From: Herbidospora daliensis
Lineage (GTDB): Bacteria > Actinomycetota > Actinomycetes > Streptosporangiales > Streptosporangiaceae
Direction: 5' to 3'
Assembly (NCBI RefSeq): GCF_001570585.1
Contig: NZ_BBXF01000002.1
Location: 186,001-250,000 of the forward strand
Length of the DNA stretch: 64,000 bases
Position 1 is the first letter of the stretch; each line of letters opens with the position of its first letter. Below are positions 42,278 through 50,960 of the stretch, one piece after another. A program made the position numbers and the translations under genes. Under the pieces are notes generated by a model that saw nothing but the letters and a program-made list of their open reading frames with translations, did no database searches and was not told the DNA's origin.

Positions 42278-42904
42278 ATGCGAGACGACGTGCTCCACGC
42301 CCTGGCCGACGAGGCGGCGGCGATGTCGGGTGGCTGCGGCGCGACGGCGGCGGTCTGGGCCCATTCAGGTGCCACGAGCGCGCTGGTCGCCTCCCAGCCG
42401 GAACTCGGGGAGCTGGTCGAACTCGAGCACCTCCTCGGCGACGGCCCCGGCCTGGCCGCCCTGCGCTCGGAGCGGCCGGTGACCGTGCCCGACCTCGCCC
42501 GCGACCCCCGCTGGGTCAGGTTCGGGCGGGAGGCCCTCGCGCGCGGCCTGCGCGGCTGCGTGGCGGCCTCGGGCCAGGATTCGGGGGTGACCGCCGTGAT
42601 CACCGTCTACGGCCTGCGCCCGGGTGAGCCCGGCGAGGCGGCGGCCCCGTTCGTCGTGTCCCTGGCCCGGCAGGCGGCCCGGCTCTCGACCCTGGCCGAC
42701 GCCGAGGAGCGGCACCTGCGCGAGGTGCGCCACCTCCGCCAGACCATGGAGGGCCGGGAGACGATCGAGCAGGCCAAGGGCATGCTCATGCAGGCGCTCG
42801 GGGTGGACGCCGAGCAGGCCTTCGCCGAGCTGCGCCGCACCTCCCAGAACGCCCACCTGAAGCTCAGAGACGTGGCCGAACGCCTCATCGCCAGGGAGAT
42901 CTAG
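42278..42904 (+). CDS. GAF-ANTAR transcription antitermination regulator
   Basis: A 208-residue protein: a GAF sensor (about 1-140, with LEHLLGDGPGLAALRSERPVTVPDL) and a C-terminal ANTAR RNA-binding domain (about 150-208; ETIEQAKGMLMQALGVDAEQAFAELRRTSQNAHLKLRDVA). ANTAR proteins bind paired hairpins in nascent RNA and prevent termination. Its RNA targets are unknown. It starts 24 bases after the sugar operon and overlaps the convergent yihY gene by four bases. Confidence 0.9.
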   Translation: MRDDVLHALADEAAAMSGGCGATAAVWAHSGATSALVASQPELGELVELEHLLGDGPGLAALRSERPVTVPDLARDPRWVRFGREALARGLRGCVAASGQDSGVTAVITVYGLRPGEPGEAAAPFVVSLARQAARLSTLADAEERHLREVRHLRQTMEGRETIEQAKGMLMQALGVDAEQAFAELRRTSQNAHLKLRDVAERLIAREI

Positions 42905-43833
42905 AGCTTGCGGGTGTCGCGGGGCTCGACGTAGGGCTCCTGGTCGGCGGGCTGCCCGGCGGCGATGGCGCGGCCCCGGGCGATCTCGGCGTCGAACTCG
43001 ACCCCGAGCAGGATCGCGATGTTGGTGATCCACAACCAGATGAGGAAGACCACGACCCCGGCCAGCGTCGCGTACGTCTTGCTGTAGGACCCGAAGTTGG
43101 CCACGTAGAAGCCGAACAGGCCCGAGGCGACGATCCAGCCGATGACCGCCACGGTGCTGCCGGGGGTGATCCACCGGAAGCCGGGATGCTCGACGTTGGG
43201 CGCGAACCAGTAGAGCAGCGCCAGCACGAAGATGAAAACGACCACCAGCACCGGCCACTTGGCGATGTTCCATATGGTCAGGCCGGTGTCGCCGATGCCG
43301 AGCACCCGCCCGGCCTGCTCGGCCAGGCTGCCGGTGAACACCACGGCGACGGCGCCGGCCGCCATCATCACGACCAGCACCGCGGTGATGCCCAGGCGGA
43401 GCGGCAGGGTCTTCCAGATGGGGCGGCCCTCGGGCATCTCGTACATGATGTTGGCGGCCCGCATGAACGCCCCCACGTAGCCCGACGCCGACCAGAGTGC
43501 GACGGCGAGCCCGATGACGGTGGCGACCCCGGCCGCTCCCTGGCTGCCCTGCAGCGACTGGAGCACCGTGTCGATGATCTCCCGCGCCGGGCCGGGCGCG
43601 ATGGCGCTCAGGTTCTCGGAGATCGGCCGGGTGGCCGACTGGCCGAACAGTCCCAGCAGCGACACCACGGCCAGCAGGGCCGGGAAGATCGACAGGATCG
43701 CGTAGTAGGTCAGCGCCGCGGCCCAGTCGGTGATCTTGTCCTCCTGGAACTCCGCGACGGTGCGCCGGAGCACCTGCCACCAGGAGCGTCTGAGCACTTG
43801 GGTGGGGCGGTCGGGCACCTGCGGCTGGGTCAT
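42901..43833 (-). CDS. YihY/BrkB-family membrane protein
   Basis: A 310-residue protein with about six helices. AALTYYAILSIFPALLAVVSLLGLFG is the family N-terminus, and LWSASGYVGAFMRAANIMYEMPEGRPIWK and VVFLIWLWITNIAILLGVEFDAEIAR are conserved segments. The ends are charged and cytoplasmic. Function is unproven (once called ribonuclease BN, later withdrawn). It overlaps the small gene upstream by four bases, so the two form an operon. Confidence 0.92.
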   Translation of the reverse strand: MTQPQVPDRPTQVLRRSWWQVLRRTVAEFQEDKITDWAAALTYYAILSIFPALLAVVSLLGLFGQSATRPISENLSAIAPGPAREIIDTVLQSLQGSQGAAGVATVIGLAVALWSASGYVGAFMRAANIMYEMPEGRPIWKTLPLRLGITAVLVVMMAAGAVAVVFTGSLAEQAGRVLGIGDTGLTIWNIAKWPVLVVVFIFVLALLYWFAPNVEHPGFRWITPGSTVAVIGWIVASGLFGFYVANFGSYSKTYATLAGVVVFLIWLWITNIAILLGVEFDAEIARGRAIAAGQPADQEPYVEPRDTRKL

Positions 43834-44219
43834 GGACCTCCGCTACCCGGAGCCCTGGCGAGCAGTCGTTCCATCAGGGCCTTCGGGTCGGCGACCGTCA
43901 CCGTGAGGCCGGGATGGCGCAGCGGCCCGATCGGGCGGCGGAAGCGCAGGCAGACGCCCTGCCGGGTGCTCGTGCCGAAGGTCAGCCCCCGGTCGGCGAG
44001 CGACATCCGGGGCCCGATGGCCTTGATCGCCGAGTAGGGCCCGCTCAGCTCGGCCCCGGCCAGGTTGGCGAGGTCGGTCTGCGCCTTCCAGGGCCCGAAC
44101 CTCACCCTGACGGCGTCGTCGGTCACCACCACCTGGCAGGTGCCGGGACGGATCCCGATGAACCCCAGGAACCGGCGGTAGCGGTCGTCGAATTCGAAGT
44201 CGAACACGTCGTTGGTCAT
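43830..44219 (-). CDS. Conserved hypothetical protein of actinobacteria
   Basis: A 129-residue soluble protein that I do not recognise as a named family. It is beta-rich with FDDRYRRFLGFIGIRPGTCQVVVTDDAVRVRFGPWKAQ, resembling small PH-like fold proteins of actinobacteria, and ends in a short basic segment (LMERLLARAPGSGGP). No signal peptide or membrane helix is seen. It lies between the flavodoxin-like gene (divergent, 50 bases) and yihY, which it overlaps by four bases. Confidence 0.75.
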   Translation of the reverse strand: MTNDVFDFEFDDRYRRFLGFIGIRPGTCQVVVTDDAVRVRFGPWKAQTDLANLAGAELSGPYSAIKAIGPRMSLADRGLTFGTSTRQGVCLRFRRPIGPLRHPGLTVTVADPKALMERLLARAPGSGGP

Positions 44220-44269
44220 GATTTCGCCCTACCCGGGATCAGGGAGACGTCCCGGGGCAGGGGGAGCTC

Positions 44270-44875
44270 ATGAAGGCACTGGTCATCAACTGCACGCTCA
44301 AGCCGTCGCCCGCGCCGTCGAACACGCAGGCCCTCGCCGACGTCGTCATCGCCGAACTCGGCCGCAGAGGTGTGGAGGTCGAGACGGTACGCGCGGTCGA
44401 CCTGAACCTGCTGCCCGGCGTCCAGACCGACATGGGGCCGGGCGACGACTGGCCCGCCGTCCACGACAAGGTGCTCGAATCGGAGATCCTCGTCATCGCC
44501 ACCCCCACCTGGGTGGGTCACCCGTCGTCGGTCGCCCAGCGGGTGATCGAGCGGATGGACGCCATGATCTCCGAGACCGACGACGAGGGGCGGCCGGTGG
44601 CGTACAACCGGGTGGCCGGCGTGGTCAACACGGGCAACGAGGACGGCGCCCACCACGTCATCAGCGAGATCTGCGGGGCCCTGATCGACATCGGCTTCAC
44701 GATCCCCGGCCAGGCGTGGACCTACTGGCACCTGGGTCCCGGCGCGGGCCCGAACTACCTCGACGACCAGCGCGGCCACGACTGGTCCGACAAGACCGGC
44801 CGCGCCATGGCGGCCAACCTCGTCTCCGTCGCGGCGGCCCTGGCCGCCGAGCCGATCGGCGTCCCGCCGGAGTGA
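44270..44875 (+). CDS. Flavodoxin-like NAD(P)H-dependent FMN reductase
   Basis: A 201-residue flavodoxin-fold protein. KALVINCTLKPSPAPSNTQALAD is the FMN-phosphate loop; LVIATPTWVGHPSSVAQRVIERMD is the conserved second FMN segment; GVVNTGNEDGAHHVI the third. Members reduce quinones, azo compounds or FMN. GGGGGAG precedes the ATG. It ends four bases before the convergent TIGR03086-type gene. Confidence 0.88.
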   Translation: MKALVINCTLKPSPAPSNTQALADVVIAELGRRGVEVETVRAVDLNLLPGVQTDMGPGDDWPAVHDKVLESEILVIATPTWVGHPSSVAQRVIERMDAMISETDDEGRPVAYNRVAGVVNTGNEDGAHHVISEICGALIDIGFTIPGQAWTYWHLGPGAGPNYLDDQRGHDWSDKTGRAMAANLVSVAAALAAEPIGVPPE

Positions 44876-44879
44876 CCGG

Positions 44880-45461
44880 CTACGCGGGGGTGCGGCCGAG
44901 GTAACGGAGCAGCTCGTCGGCGACGGGGGTGGCCGAGGAGTCTCCGCCGGCCTCGACGACGGCGGCGTAGGCGCCCCACTGGCGCAGCGGCTCGACGACC
45001 TGCCGCGCGGCGTCGAGCAGGTGGCCGGCGACCTCGTCGCCGATCGGCGACGGCTGACCGGTGGCGATGGCCACGTCCCAGGCGTGGACGAGGGCGTCGA
45101 GCGCGCACATCACCATCGCGACCGGCGTGGGCAGTTCGCCGTGCGGCAGCGGCGTCGGCACGGTCGCGGTGTCGTCGGACACCGTGGCCCACGCCGCCGT
45201 CCCCACCTCGACCGCGTTCTTCACCAGCTCCGCCGCGCCACCCTCGATTGAGCCCGAGGGCGAGAAGGGGTCGTAGGCCGGGCCGGGGCCGACGCCGAGC
45301 GCGCCGGCCCACACGAGCTGGTCGGCGGCGGCGTGCTGGACGACCTGCGCGACCGTCCACTGCGAGCACGGGGTGGCGGCGTCCCACTGGTCGTCGTGCA
45401 CACCCGCGACGGCGTTCTCCAGAGCCTGGTACGAGATGGCCAGAACCTCACGAGCGTTCAT
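44880..45461 (-). CDS. TIGR03086-family / mycothiol-dependent DinB-like protein
   Basis: A 193-residue protein with the N-terminal four-helix DinB/MDMPI fold. DDQWDAATPCSQWTVAQVVQHAAADQLVWAGALG holds the first metal ligand histidine and the TPCSxWxVxxLxxH motif; LDALVHAWDVAIATGQ supplies the third histidine. Relatives are zinc-dependent mycothiol S-transferases or isomerases. It is divergent from a WYL-type regulator and probably its target. Confidence 0.87.
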   Translation of the reverse strand: MNAREVLAISYQALENAVAGVHDDQWDAATPCSQWTVAQVVQHAAADQLVWAGALGVGPGPAYDPFSPSGSIEGGAAELVKNAVEVGTAAWATVSDDTATVPTPLPHGELPTPVAMVMCALDALVHAWDVAIATGQPSPIGDEVAGHLLDAARQVVEPLRQWGAYAAVVEAGGDSSATPVADELLRYLGRTPA

Positions 45462-45511
45462 GGTTGCGCCTTTCGTTCTCGTTCGTGCTGATGAGACAAG
45501 GCTATGAGCCC

Positions 45512-45534
45512 ATTAGGCTAGATTCCTTCCTAAT
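45512..45534. promoter_or_regulatory. Inverted repeat in the TIGR03086/WYL divergent promoter
   Basis: Arms ATTAGG and CCTAAT separated by 11 bases, in the 87-base gap between the two divergent starts and 15 bases before the WYL start. Probable operator of the WYL regulator. Confidence 0.5.
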
Positions 45535-45548
45535 AGGGCGAGGATGAG

Positions 45549-46544
45549 ATGGCCCAGACGACGACCCGGGTGCTCCGCCTGCTGTCGCTGCTGCAAGACC
45601 GCTCGCAGACCGGCCGTGAGCTGGCCGAACGCCTCGGCGTCACCGAACGCACCCTGCGGCAGGACATCCAGCGGCTGCGCGAACTCGGCTATCCGGTCCA
45701 CGCCGCGCGCGGCGCGGTGGGCGGCTACCGGCTCGGCCAGGGCGCGACGATGCCCCCACTGCTGCTCGACGACGACGAGGCGGTGGCCGTCGCGGTCGCC
45801 GTCGGCCTGGCCGAAGACGGCTCCAGCGGCATCGCCGACATCGACGCCAGCCTCAAGCGGGCGCTGGCCAAGCTCCAGCGCATCCTGCCCAAGCACCTGC
45901 AGCGCAAGGTGTCGGCGCTGCGGTCGGCCACCGCCGTCGGGCCCGCCACGGTCGGCTCCCGCGAACCCGACGCCCCCGTGCCCGCCGCGACCCTCACCGT
46001 GGTCGCGGGCGCGATCCGCGACCACGCGACCCTGCTGACCTCCCACGACGACGCCGAGATCGAGGTCGAGCCCTACCGGCTGATCAGCTGGCGGCGGCGC
46101 TGGTTCCTGGTCGCCTACGACCTCGGCACGCACACCTGGCGGGCGCTGCCCGTGGCCGGTCTGTCGTCCGTGCGCGCGGGGTCGCGCCGGTTCGCGGCCC
46201 GGTCGCTGCCCGAGCACGACCTGGTCGCCTTCGTGCTGCGCGAGGTGGCGCAGACGGGCTGGAAGGTGCAGGCGCGCGTGACCGTGCTCGCCCCGGCCGA
46301 GACCGTGATCGCCCGCATCAACCCGGCCGTCGGCTTCGTCGAGCCGGTCGACGCCGAAACCAGCGTGCTGGTCACCGGCGCGGACGCCCTGGAGACCATC
46401 GCCATCTACCTGAGCATGCTGATGATGGACTTCCGCGTCGACGGCCCGCCGGAGCTGGTCGCGCACGTCCGCACCATCGCCCGCCGCTACACCGAGGCCC
46501 TCGGTGGTTCAGACGGGGAACCGCACCCCGGTCAGCTCCTCTGA
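45549..46544 (+). CDS. WYL-domain HTH transcriptional regulator
   Basis: A 331-residue DeoR/YafY-type protein. Helix-turn-helix at 1-60 (SQTGRELAERLGVTERTLRQDIQRLRELGYPV) with wing GGYRLG; WYL domain around 165-235 (VEPYRLISWRRRWFLVAYDL), where the WYL positions read SWRRRWFL; then the WCX C-terminal domain. WYL domains bind nucleic acids or nucleotides. It is divergent from the TIGR03086-type gene with an inverted repeat between. The 3' end overlaps the convergent SDR gene by 36 bases. Confidence 0.9.
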   Translation: MAQTTTRVLRLLSLLQDRSQTGRELAERLGVTERTLRQDIQRLRELGYPVHAARGAVGGYRLGQGATMPPLLLDDDEAVAVAVAVGLAEDGSSGIADIDASLKRALAKLQRILPKHLQRKVSALRSATAVGPATVGSREPDAPVPAATLTVVAGAIRDHATLLTSHDDAEIEVEPYRLISWRRRWFLVAYDLGTHTWRALPVAGLSSVRAGSRRFAARSLPEHDLVAFVLREVAQTGWKVQARVTVLAPAETVIARINPAVGFVEPVDAETSVLVTGADALETIAIYLSMLMMDFRVDGPPELVAHVRTIARRYTEALGGSDGEPHPGQLL

Positions 46545-47438
46545 CAGCGCCCACAACCGGTGCTGGGCCGCCTCGTCGTACGACCGGGCGCTCGACCTCA
46601 CCACCTTCGGGTGTCCCCTGCTCTCCTGGAAGCCGTCAGGGCCGAAGTACCGACCGCCCTCGACGCCGGGGTCGGTCGCGGCGCGCAGCGAGGGCAGCGC
46701 CCCCATCGCGGCCGGCTGGATCAGGAACGGCCGGACCAGCGCGAAGAAGGCCCGGAAGTAGAGGGGCTGCCGCGACACCGACGACCGGGACCCGCCGGTG
46801 TCGGAGCCGCCCGGGTGGGCCGCGACGGCGACGGTCCCGGTGCCGGAGAGCCGCCGCTGGAGTTCGTAGGTGAACATCAGGTTGGCCAGCTTGGAGTTGC
46901 CGTACGCGGCCACACGGTTGTAGTCGCGGGTGGTCCAGGCGAGGTCGTCGAAGTCGATCGGGCCGCCCTGCCGGTGGCCCGCGCTGCTGACGGTGACCAC
47001 GCGCGAGCCCTGTACCGGCAGCATCAGGTCGAGCAGCAGGCCGGTGAGGGCGAAGTGGCCCAGGTGGTTGACGCCGAACTGGGTCTCGAAGCCGTCGGCG
47101 GTGGTGGTGCGGGGGGCGTACATGAGACCCGCGTTGTTGACCAGCAGGTCGAGCCGGTCGTGGGCGGCCCGCAGTTCGGCCGCGGCGGCGCGGATCGACG
47201 CCAGCGAGGCGAGGTCGAGGCGCTGCACGGTGACGTCGGCCGCCGGGCTCGCCGCGGTGATCTCGGCCGCCGCCCGTTTGCCCTTGTCGGCGTCGCGGAC
47301 GGCGAGCACGACGGACGCCCCCCGCGCGGCGAGCACCTTGGCGGTCTCGAAGCCGATGCCGGTGTTGCCTCCGGTGACCACGGCGACGCGCCCCCGCTGA
47401 TCGGGCACGTCGGCGGCGGTCCAGCGTGATGAGGGCAT
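46509..47438 (-). CDS. SDR-family oxidoreductase (retinol dehydrogenase-like)
   Basis: A 309-residue classical SDR: VAVVTGGNTGIGFETAKVLAARGA for the cofactor, LLVNNAGLMYAP, VTVSSAGHRQG (catalytic Ser) and AYGNSKLANLMFTYEL (Tyr and Lys). Length and sequence fit the retinol-dehydrogenase/WW-oxidoreductase-like group with a C-terminal extension. Substrate unknown. It is divergent from the TetR gene with an inverted repeat in the 83-base gap, hence probably controlled by it. Confidence 0.9.
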   Translation of the reverse strand: MPSSRWTAADVPDQRGRVAVVTGGNTGIGFETAKVLAARGASVVLAVRDADKGKRAAAEITAASPAADVTVQRLDLASLASIRAAAAELRAAHDRLDLLVNNAGLMYAPRTTTADGFETQFGVNHLGHFALTGLLLDLMLPVQGSRVVTVSSAGHRQGGPIDFDDLAWTTRDYNRVAAYGNSKLANLMFTYELQRRLSGTGTVAVAAHPGGSDTGGSRSSVSRQPLYFRAFFALVRPFLIQPAAMGALPSLRAATDPGVEGGRYFGPDGFQESRGHPKVVRSSARSYDEAAQHRLWALSEELTGVRFPV

Positions 47439-47466
47439 GGATCCTCCGGGATAGAATCGGGGCGAT

Positions 47467-47493
47467 CGTTCCGTTTAGCACCATACCGGAACG
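47467..47493. promoter_or_regulatory. Inverted repeat, probable TetR operator between SDR and TetR genes
   Basis: Exact seven-base arms CGTTCCG and CGGAACG separated by 13 bases, centred in the 83-base divergent gap. The size suits a TetR dimer overlapping both promoters. Confidence 0.6.
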
Positions 47494-47521
47494 TGCGCCC
47501 CGTTTGCCGAGGAGGACCCGA

Positions 47522-48073
47522 GTGACCGACAAGCGGCTCCGCGCCGACGCCGCCCGCAACCGCGCCCGCGTGCTGCGGGTCGCCTACGAGACCTTCGCCG
47601 AGGAGGGCGCGGGCGTGCCGATCGACGAGATCGCCCGCCGCGCGGGGGTCGGCGCGGGCACGATCTACCGGCACTTCCCCACCAAGGAGTCCCTGTTCCA
47701 GGCGATCGTGGCCGACCGGCTGCGGCAGGTCGTCGAGCACACCCGCGAGCAGGCGGCGGCCGACCCCGGCGAGGGCCTGTTCGCCTTCCTCTTCCACCTG
47801 GCCGAACAGGGCGCGACCGACCTGGGCCTCACCGAGGCGTTCGCGGGCGTCGGCGTCGACCTGGCCACCTCGCTCCCGGAGGCCGAACGGGAGTTCACCG
47901 ACCTGATGACCGGCCTGCTCGCCCGCGCGCAGCGCGCCGGGACGGTACGCCGCGACGTCGACGTCGACGACGTCCGGACCCTGATCGTCGGCCTCCAGGC
48001 GATGCGGCGGTTCCGCGGCGAGCGGGCCGACCGCCTCTACCCGATGATCCGGGCCGGGCTCGCCCCCAGATGA
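47522..48073 (+). CDS. TetR/AcrR-family transcriptional regulator
   Basis: A 183-residue regulator: RNRARVLRVAYETFAEEGAGVPIDEIARRAGVGAGTIYRHFPTKESLF is the helix-turn-helix; the C-terminal part resembles the SbtR-like group (FTDLMTGLLARAQRAGTVRRDVDVDDVRTLIVGL). The GTG at 47522 has AGGAGG six bases upstream; an upstream in-frame start at 47426 would overlap the operator and the SDR start. It likely represses itself and the divergent SDR gene. Confidence 0.9.
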   Translation: MTDKRLRADAARNRARVLRVAYETFAEEGAGVPIDEIARRAGVGAGTIYRHFPTKESLFQAIVADRLRQVVEHTREQAAADPGEGLFAFLFHLAEQGATDLGLTEAFAGVGVDLATSLPEAEREFTDLMTGLLARAQRAGTVRRDVDVDDVRTLIVGLQAMRRFRGERADRLYPMIRAGLAPR

Positions 48074-48089
48074 GTAGTGGGCTACTCAT
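48070..48089. promoter_or_regulatory. Perfect inverted repeat between tetR and lectin genes
   Basis: Arms ATGAGTAG and CTACTCAT around TGGG. It overlaps the tetR stop codon and lies 64 bases before the lectin start. There is no T-tract, so it is more likely an operator for the lectin gene than a terminator. Confidence 0.45.
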
Positions 48090-48152
48090 GTGGACCGTGC
48101 CAACAGCCCGCAGCCTGGTCTCACCCAGTCCCATCGAGAAAGGGAGAGACCC

Positions 48153-48668
48153 ATGCTCCGCAACCTCGTTCGTGCCGGTGTGGCGTTCATGGCCGTGGCC
48201 GGCGTCGCCCTGGCGACCGTGCCCGCCGCGCAGGCGTCCAGCGGCTACTACGTCCAGAACCAGCAGACCTCGCTCTGCGCCACCATCGCGGGCGGCGTCT
48301 CCACCGCCAACAACGTGCAGGCGGTCCAGTACTACTGCGACTCCCACGGCTCGCGGCGCTGGAGCCTCGCGCCCGGCGTCGGCGGCGGCGTCAAGCTCCA
48401 GAACGTCTACACCGGCAAGTGCCTCAGCCCCGCCGGCGGCGTCTCCACCGACAACAACCTGCCGATCGTCCAGTTCGACTGCGACAACCACAACTCGCGG
48501 TCCTGGCACCTCAACTACACCGGCACGCCCGGCCTCTACAAGCTGCAGAACGTGCAGACGGGCAAGTGCCTGACCGTCGCGGGCGGCGTCTCCACCGCCC
48601 CGAACATCTCGCTCGTGCAGTTCACCTGCGACAGCCACCCCTCGCGCGCCTGGTACGTCTACCTGTGA
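48153..48668 (+). CDS. Secreted ricin-type beta-trefoil lectin
   Basis: A 171-residue exported protein: signal peptide to about residue 28 (AQASSG), then three tandem repeats of about 45 residues that form one beta-trefoil. Each repeat has a Cys (42, 90, 139), an AGGVST element and a closing C-D-x-H-x-S-R-x-W in place of the QxW motif (W70, W118, W167). The paired cysteines within each repeat suggest three disulfides. It is a lectin domain with no catalytic partner, so carbohydrate binding alone is inferred. AAGGGAGAG precedes the ATG; the end overlaps the convergent MFS gene by 10 bases. Confidence 0.9.
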   Translation: MLRNLVRAGVAFMAVAGVALATVPAAQASSGYYVQNQQTSLCATIAGGVSTANNVQAVQYYCDSHGSRRWSLAPGVGGGVKLQNVYTGKCLSPAGGVSTDNNLPIVQFDCDNHNSRSWHLNYTGTPGLYKLQNVQTGKCLTVAGGVSTAPNISLVQFTCDSHPSRAWYVYL

Positions 48669-49972
48669 CCGGCCGGGGCCGGGTGGGACGGCCTCCGTTC
48701 CATCCGGCCCGCGGGCTCGTTCAGGTCGCGGTCGCGGGTCTCCGGGGCCAGGGCCACGGCGACGAAGCAGACCAGCGCGCAGCCCGCCATCAGGATCGCG
48801 ACCGGCCATGACGCCCCGCCCGCCGCCGCGACCAGCGCCGTGGCCACCAGCGGGGCCGGGCCGCTGACCAGCGCCGCCGCCCATTCGCGCACGACGGCGA
48901 CGCCGCTGTACCGGTAGCGGGTGTCGAACAACTCGGCGAACAGCGCGGCCTGCGCGGAGAACAACGCCGATACGCCCACCCCGTACGCCACCGCCACCGA
49001 CCCCACGATCAGCACCGGGTGACCGGTGTCGACCAGCCAGAACATCGGGAACGAGAACACCAGCAGGAAGGCCGCCCCGCCGAGGAACACCGGCCGCCGC
49101 CCGACCCGGTCGCTGAGCAGGCCGAACAGCGGGCCGGTCACGATCGACAGGCCCGACGAGGCGAGGTTGGCGATCAGCGCCACCGTCGGGGAGACGCCGA
49201 GGGTCCGGGTGACGTACGACAACACGAACACCTGGATCAGGTAGCCGATCGCGCTGAACGGCGCGTTGGCCAGGAAGGCGATGAGCACGCTGCGCGGCTG
49301 CCGCCGCAGCACCTCCAGCATGGGGAACCGGCTGCGCCCTCGCTGACGCTCCCGCTCGAACACCGCCGACTCCGGCAGCCGCGACCTGACCCACAGGCCG
49401 ATGCCGACCCCCACGACGCTGAGCAGGAACGGCACCCGCCAGGCCCACGCCTCGAAGCCGGGCAGCGCCGACACCAGCGTGAACACGAGCGTGGCCAGCA
49501 CCATGCCGATGGCCACCCCCATCCCGGGCAGTGAGGCCCACAGACCGCGCCGCCGGGGTTCGCTCGCCTCGGCCGCGACGACCAGCGCCCCGGCGTACTC
49601 GGCGCCCGCGCCGAAGCCCTGCGCCACCCGGAGCACCACGAGCAGGATCGGCGCGAGCACGCCGGCGCTCTCGTAGGTCGGCAGCAGCCCGATGCCCGCC
49701 GTCGACACGCCCATCAGCACCAGCGTGGCGGCCAGCATCGGCTTGCGGCCCACCCGGTCGCCGAAGTGGCTGAACACCGCGCCGCCGATCGGCCGGGCCA
49801 GGAAGCCCACGGCGAAGGCGGCCATCGAGCCGAGCGTGCCCGCGATCGGGCTGCTGGAGGGGAAGAACTGATCGTTGAAGACGAGCGCGGCGGCCAGCCC
49901 GAAGAGGGCGAAGTCGTAGAACTCCACGACGCTGCCCACCACGGCGGCGCTCACGACGCGTTTCGCGGTCAT
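48659..49972 (-). CDS. MHS-family (metabolite:proton symporter) MFS transporter
   Basis: A 437-residue, 12-helix protein. SVVEFYDFALFGLAAALVFNDQFFP in helix 1, HFGDRVGRKPMLAATL between helices 2 and 3, and RVAQGFGAGAEYAGALVVAAE identify the metabolite:H+ symporter group (ShiA/ProP/KgtP-like). Substrates of the group are organic acids or osmolytes; this one is not predictable. The start is the ATG at 49972, two bases after the stop of the hydrolase gene, so the two are one operon. Confidence 0.9.
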   Translation of the reverse strand: MTAKRVVSAAVVGSVVEFYDFALFGLAAALVFNDQFFPSSSPIAGTLGSMAAFAVGFLARPIGGAVFSHFGDRVGRKPMLAATLVLMGVSTAGIGLLPTYESAGVLAPILLVVLRVAQGFGAGAEYAGALVVAAEASEPRRRGLWASLPGMGVAIGMVLATLVFTLVSALPGFEAWAWRVPFLLSVVGVGIGLWVRSRLPESAVFERERQRGRSRFPMLEVLRRQPRSVLIAFLANAPFSAIGYLIQVFVLSYVTRTLGVSPTVALIANLASSGLSIVTGPLFGLLSDRVGRRPVFLGGAAFLLVFSFPMFWLVDTGHPVLIVGSVAVAYGVGVSALFSAQAALFAELFDTRYRYSGVAVVREWAAALVSGPAPLVATALVAAAGGASWPVAILMAGCALVCFVAVALAPETRDRDLNEPAGRMERRPSHPAPAGHR

Positions 49973-49974
49973 GG

Positions 49975-50865
49975 TCACTTCCTCTGCAGGATCTGGGCCA
50001 GAAAACGCCCGGCCTGGTCGATGGCCAGTGCGGCGGCGTGGGTGCCGCGCAGCGCGTTGAGCACGACGAACCCGTGGATCACCCCGTCGTAGCGCACGGA
50101 GGTGGCCGTGGCGCCGGCCGAGCGCATCCGGGCCGCGTAGGCCTCGCCCTCGTCGCGCAGGACGTCGGCCTCGGCCGTGATGACCAGGGCCGCCGGGAGC
50201 CTGGCCAGGTCCTCCGCCGGGGCCCGCAGCGGGGGGTCGGCGAGGTACCGGTCCCAGGCCCGGCGCATGTCGGCGGCGCGCAGGAAGTAGCCCTCGGCGA
50301 ACTCCCGGTAGGAGCCGGTGTCGAACGAGGCGTCGGTGACCGGGCACAGCAGCAGCTGCCCGGCCAGGCCGCGCCGGTCGAGCAGGGCCAGCGCGGCGGC
50401 CAGCGCACCGCCTTCGGCGTCTCCCGCGACGGCGATCCGGGTGGGGTCGAGGTCGTGGGCGCGGCCGTGCACCCGCAGCCAGTCGAGCGCGGCCCGGGTC
50501 TCGTGCAGCGCCACCGCGTGGCGGGCCTCGGGCGCGCGGTTGTAGTGGACGAACGCCACGGCGGCCCCCGAGCCCAGCGCGAGTTCGCGGGCCAGCCGGC
50601 CGTGGCTGTGCTCGCCGCCGAAGACCCAGCCGCCGTGCAGGTAGACCACGACGGGGAGCGGGCCCGCGACGTGCTCGGGGCGGAAGATCGTCAGGTTGAC
50701 GTCGTCGAGGTGGTCGCGGGTGACGCCCGGCACCAGCATCTCGGGGTTCTGGAGGTCGCGGACGGCGGTGCGGGCCTCGTGGGGCGGCATGCCGTACAGG
50801 AAGGGCGGCTGGGCGGTGGCGTCGGCCAGCGCCCGGGCGGCGGGCTCCAGCACGGGTCTGCGCAT
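49975..50865 (-). CDS. HSL-type alpha/beta hydrolase lacking the nucleophilic serine
   Basis: A 296-residue protein of the hormone-sensitive-lipase type. The oxyanion motif HGGW is at 77-80, the acid in [11 protein letters not shown] and the histidine in GVIHGF. The nucleophile elbow, normally GDSAGG, reads G148-D-A150-E-G-G: alanine replaces serine. The codon is GCC, so a single base change from TCC/AGC is not the only difference. The rest of the fold is intact, so it may be a non-catalytic binding protein or use another residue. It precedes an MHS transporter gene and is divergent from the first LAL gene. Confidence 0.85.
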   Translation of the reverse strand: MRRPVLEPAARALADATAQPPFLYGMPPHEARTAVRDLQNPEMLVPGVTRDHLDDVNLTIFRPEHVAGPLPVVVYLHGGWVFGGEHSHGRLARELALGSGAAVAFVHYNRAPEARHAVALHETRAALDWLRVHGRAHDLDPTRIAVAGDAEGGALAAALALLDRRGLAGQLLLCPVTDASFDTGSYREFAEGYFLRAADMRRAWDRYLADPPLRAPAEDLARLPAALVITAEADVLRDEGEAYAARMRSAGATATSVRYDGVIHGFVVLNALRGTHAAALAIDQAGRFLAQILQRK

Positions 50866-50903
50866 GACGGTTGACCTTAAGAGGAGTCAGCTCCACGGAC
50901 ATT

Positions 50904-50915
50904 CGTCACATGACG
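50904..50915. promoter_or_regulatory. Short palindrome in the hydrolase/LAL divergent gap
   Basis: Arms CGTCA and TGACG around CA, in the 95-base gap between the divergent starts. It could be a regulator site, but is short enough to arise by chance in this G+C-rich DNA. Confidence 0.25.
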
Positions 50916-50960
50916 TAAGTCTGAGACAATTCGTATGGCGATCTTGGGAGGAGCCGGACC

